15,181 bases of DNA from DATNIB01 sp035604685 (lineage in GTDB: Bacteria > Actinomycetota > Acidimicrobiia > Acidimicrobiales > RAAP-2): contig DATNIB010000066.1 of NCBI GenBank assembly GCA_035604685.1, positions 1-15,181 of the forward strand, in the 5' to 3' direction. Below the pieces are notes generated by a model, which saw only the letters and a list, made by a program, of their open reading frames with translations, searched no databases and was not told the DNA's origin. Both the position numbers and the translations under genes were made by a program. Below are positions 14,678 through 15,181 of this stretch, in pieces (position 1 is the stretch's first letter; every line of letters starts with the position of its first letter).

Positions 14678-14935
14678 ATGCGGAAGCCACCAGAGGCATG
14701 GCAGGCGAGGGCTGCGTGCCGGGGACCCCAGTCGGTCGCCTTCTTCCCCCCCTCGCACGCCGAGCGCAAGGAAGAGAAGCTGTCCCGCGAGGCGCACGCT
14801 AAGAGCATTTGCGGCGAGTGCCGGGTCCGCGTCGACTGCCTCGACTACGCCATCCGCATCCGTGAGCCCCACGGGATCTGGGGCGGGCTGAACGAGATGG
14901 AGCGCAAGTTGCTCATGGAGCGCCGGGCCGGCTGA
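14678..14935 (+). CDS. WhiB-family iron-sulfur transcription factor
   Basis: Redox- or NO-responsive regulator that binds a [4Fe-4S] cluster and usually the sigma-A subunit; unique to actinobacteria and their phages. The 85-residue product opens with W8-Q-A-R-A-A-C14, has FFPPS, then C45-G-E-C48 and C54. This is the C-x(n)-C-x2-C-x5-C cluster arrangement. It also has the G-I-W-G-G turn that contacts sigma (HGIWGGLNEMER), followed by a basic C-terminus (KLLMERRAG). Start ATG 14678 has a G-rich ribosome site. It is oriented away from the ArsA pair, whose mycobacterial homologues neighbour whiB4. However, the C-terminal half reads more like WhiB1/WhiB2-type proteins, so I do not assign a subclass. 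The VKOR-type gene ends 33 nt downstream, convergent. Confidence 0.96.
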   Translation: MRKPPEAWQARAACRGPQSVAFFPPSHAERKEEKLSREAHAKSICGECRVRVDCLDYAIRIREPHGIWGGLNEMERKLLMERRAG

Positions 14936-14936
14936 G

Positions 14937-14954
14937 CCGGTCCGGGCGAACCGG
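14937..14954. terminator. Weak hairpin between whiB and the VKOR-type gene
   Basis: CCGGT and ACCGG can pair around an 8-base loop in the 33-nt gap between two convergent genes. The stem is short and has no T-run, so a bidirectional terminator role is only a suggestion. Confidence 0.25.
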
Positions 14955-14968
14955 GGCGGTCCAGCGCC

Positions 14969-15181
14969 TCAGCGCCTCGCCGACCGCGGCAGCCGGTCGC
15001 TCGCCGGTCGTCCGTTTCCTGAATGCTCGCCGCGGCGCCGCGCCCCGTCCGACGCGGCCCCCGCCGACTCCCGCTGGCCCCAGCCGAGCATCGCCGGCAC
15101 CGTCTGCACCACGAGGACGAACAGCGCGAACGTGACGACGTGCACGGCGGTGCACCAGATGCAGATGGCGCCGATGATCAA
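14969..15181 (-). CDS. Vitamin K epoxide reductase (VKOR) family protein, C-terminal part
   Basis: Membrane enzyme that oxidises a DsbA-like partner and passes electrons to quinone, so it drives disulfide bond formation outside the cytoplasm. Only the last 70 residues are in the window; the 5' end lies beyond the right edge. Seen: the catalytic motif C-I-W-C at the start of a hydrophobic helix (IIGAICIWCTAVHVVTFALF), which matches the C-x-x-C and last core helix of VKOR proteins. The helix is followed by VLVVQTVPAMLGWG and a charged tail of about 30 residues. The loop cysteines and first helices cannot be checked. The gene converges on whiB. Confidence 0.85.
   Translation of the reverse strand: MIIGAICIWCTAVHVVTFALFVLVVQTVPAMLGWGQRESAGAASDGARRRGEHSGNGRPASDRLPRSARR

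Overview
High-GC DNA with actinobacterial gene content: a WhiB-type iron-sulfur regulator, a tandem pair of ArsA/Get3-like ATPases, a PadR regulator paired with a membrane protein that starts with a WYPAAWRERYGDE-type motif, several GTG starts, and promoters that look leaderless. An uncultured or deep-branching actinobacterium (for example Acidimicrobiia) fits, but the sequence alone does not fix the taxon. Nothing looks like a phage, IS element, CRISPR array or plasmid; this is mostly chromosomal core and accessory DNA.

Layout, left to right. (1) Positions 1-2496, minus strand: a Cu+-exporting P1B ATPase (CopA type) whose 3' end lies outside the window. It does not stop after the last canonical membrane helix but continues into an extra helix and an extracytoplasmic segment. 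(2) 2497-2805: a non-coding stretch with a 12-bp palindrome and a fragment that reads like the end of a response-regulator receiver domain. (3) 2806-3381, minus: a RimJ/RimL-type GNAT acetyltransferase. (4) 3532-4811, plus: padR plus a six-helix membrane protein, overlapping by one base, behind a palindrome-rich promoter. (5) 4871-6285, plus: scoA-scoB, the two subunits of a 3-oxoacid CoA-transferase, translationally coupled. (6) 6415-7626, minus: a secreted propeller-like protein of unknown function. (7) 7840-10593, minus: an MgtA/MgtB-type P3B ATPase, with a tiny duplicated piece of itself upstream. (8) 10936-11010, minus: tRNA-Pro(CGG). (9) 11100-14542, minus: a probable four-gene operon in the order ArsA-like ATPase 1, ArsA-like ATPase 2, a degenerate receiver protein, and a soluble CBS/CorC protein. 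(10) 14678-14935, plus: whiB-family gene, divergent from the ArsA operon, with a recognisable -35/-10 promoter. (11) 14969 to the right edge, minus: the C-terminal end of a VKOR-family disulfide-forming protein.

How the parts relate: copA and mgtA are separate metal-ion pumps (copper out, magnesium in), and the CorC-like protein is also linked to Mg2+/Co2+ handling by family. The ArsA pair resembles the mycobacterial Rv3679/Rv3680 pair, which also sits beside a whiB gene, so the whiB-ArsA block looks like a conserved actinobacterial neighbourhood. The most distinctive points are the C-terminal extension of CopA, the asymmetric nucleotide-binding loops of the ArsA pair together with its operon partners, and the degenerate receiver. 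I did not find a clearly new defence or mobile system.
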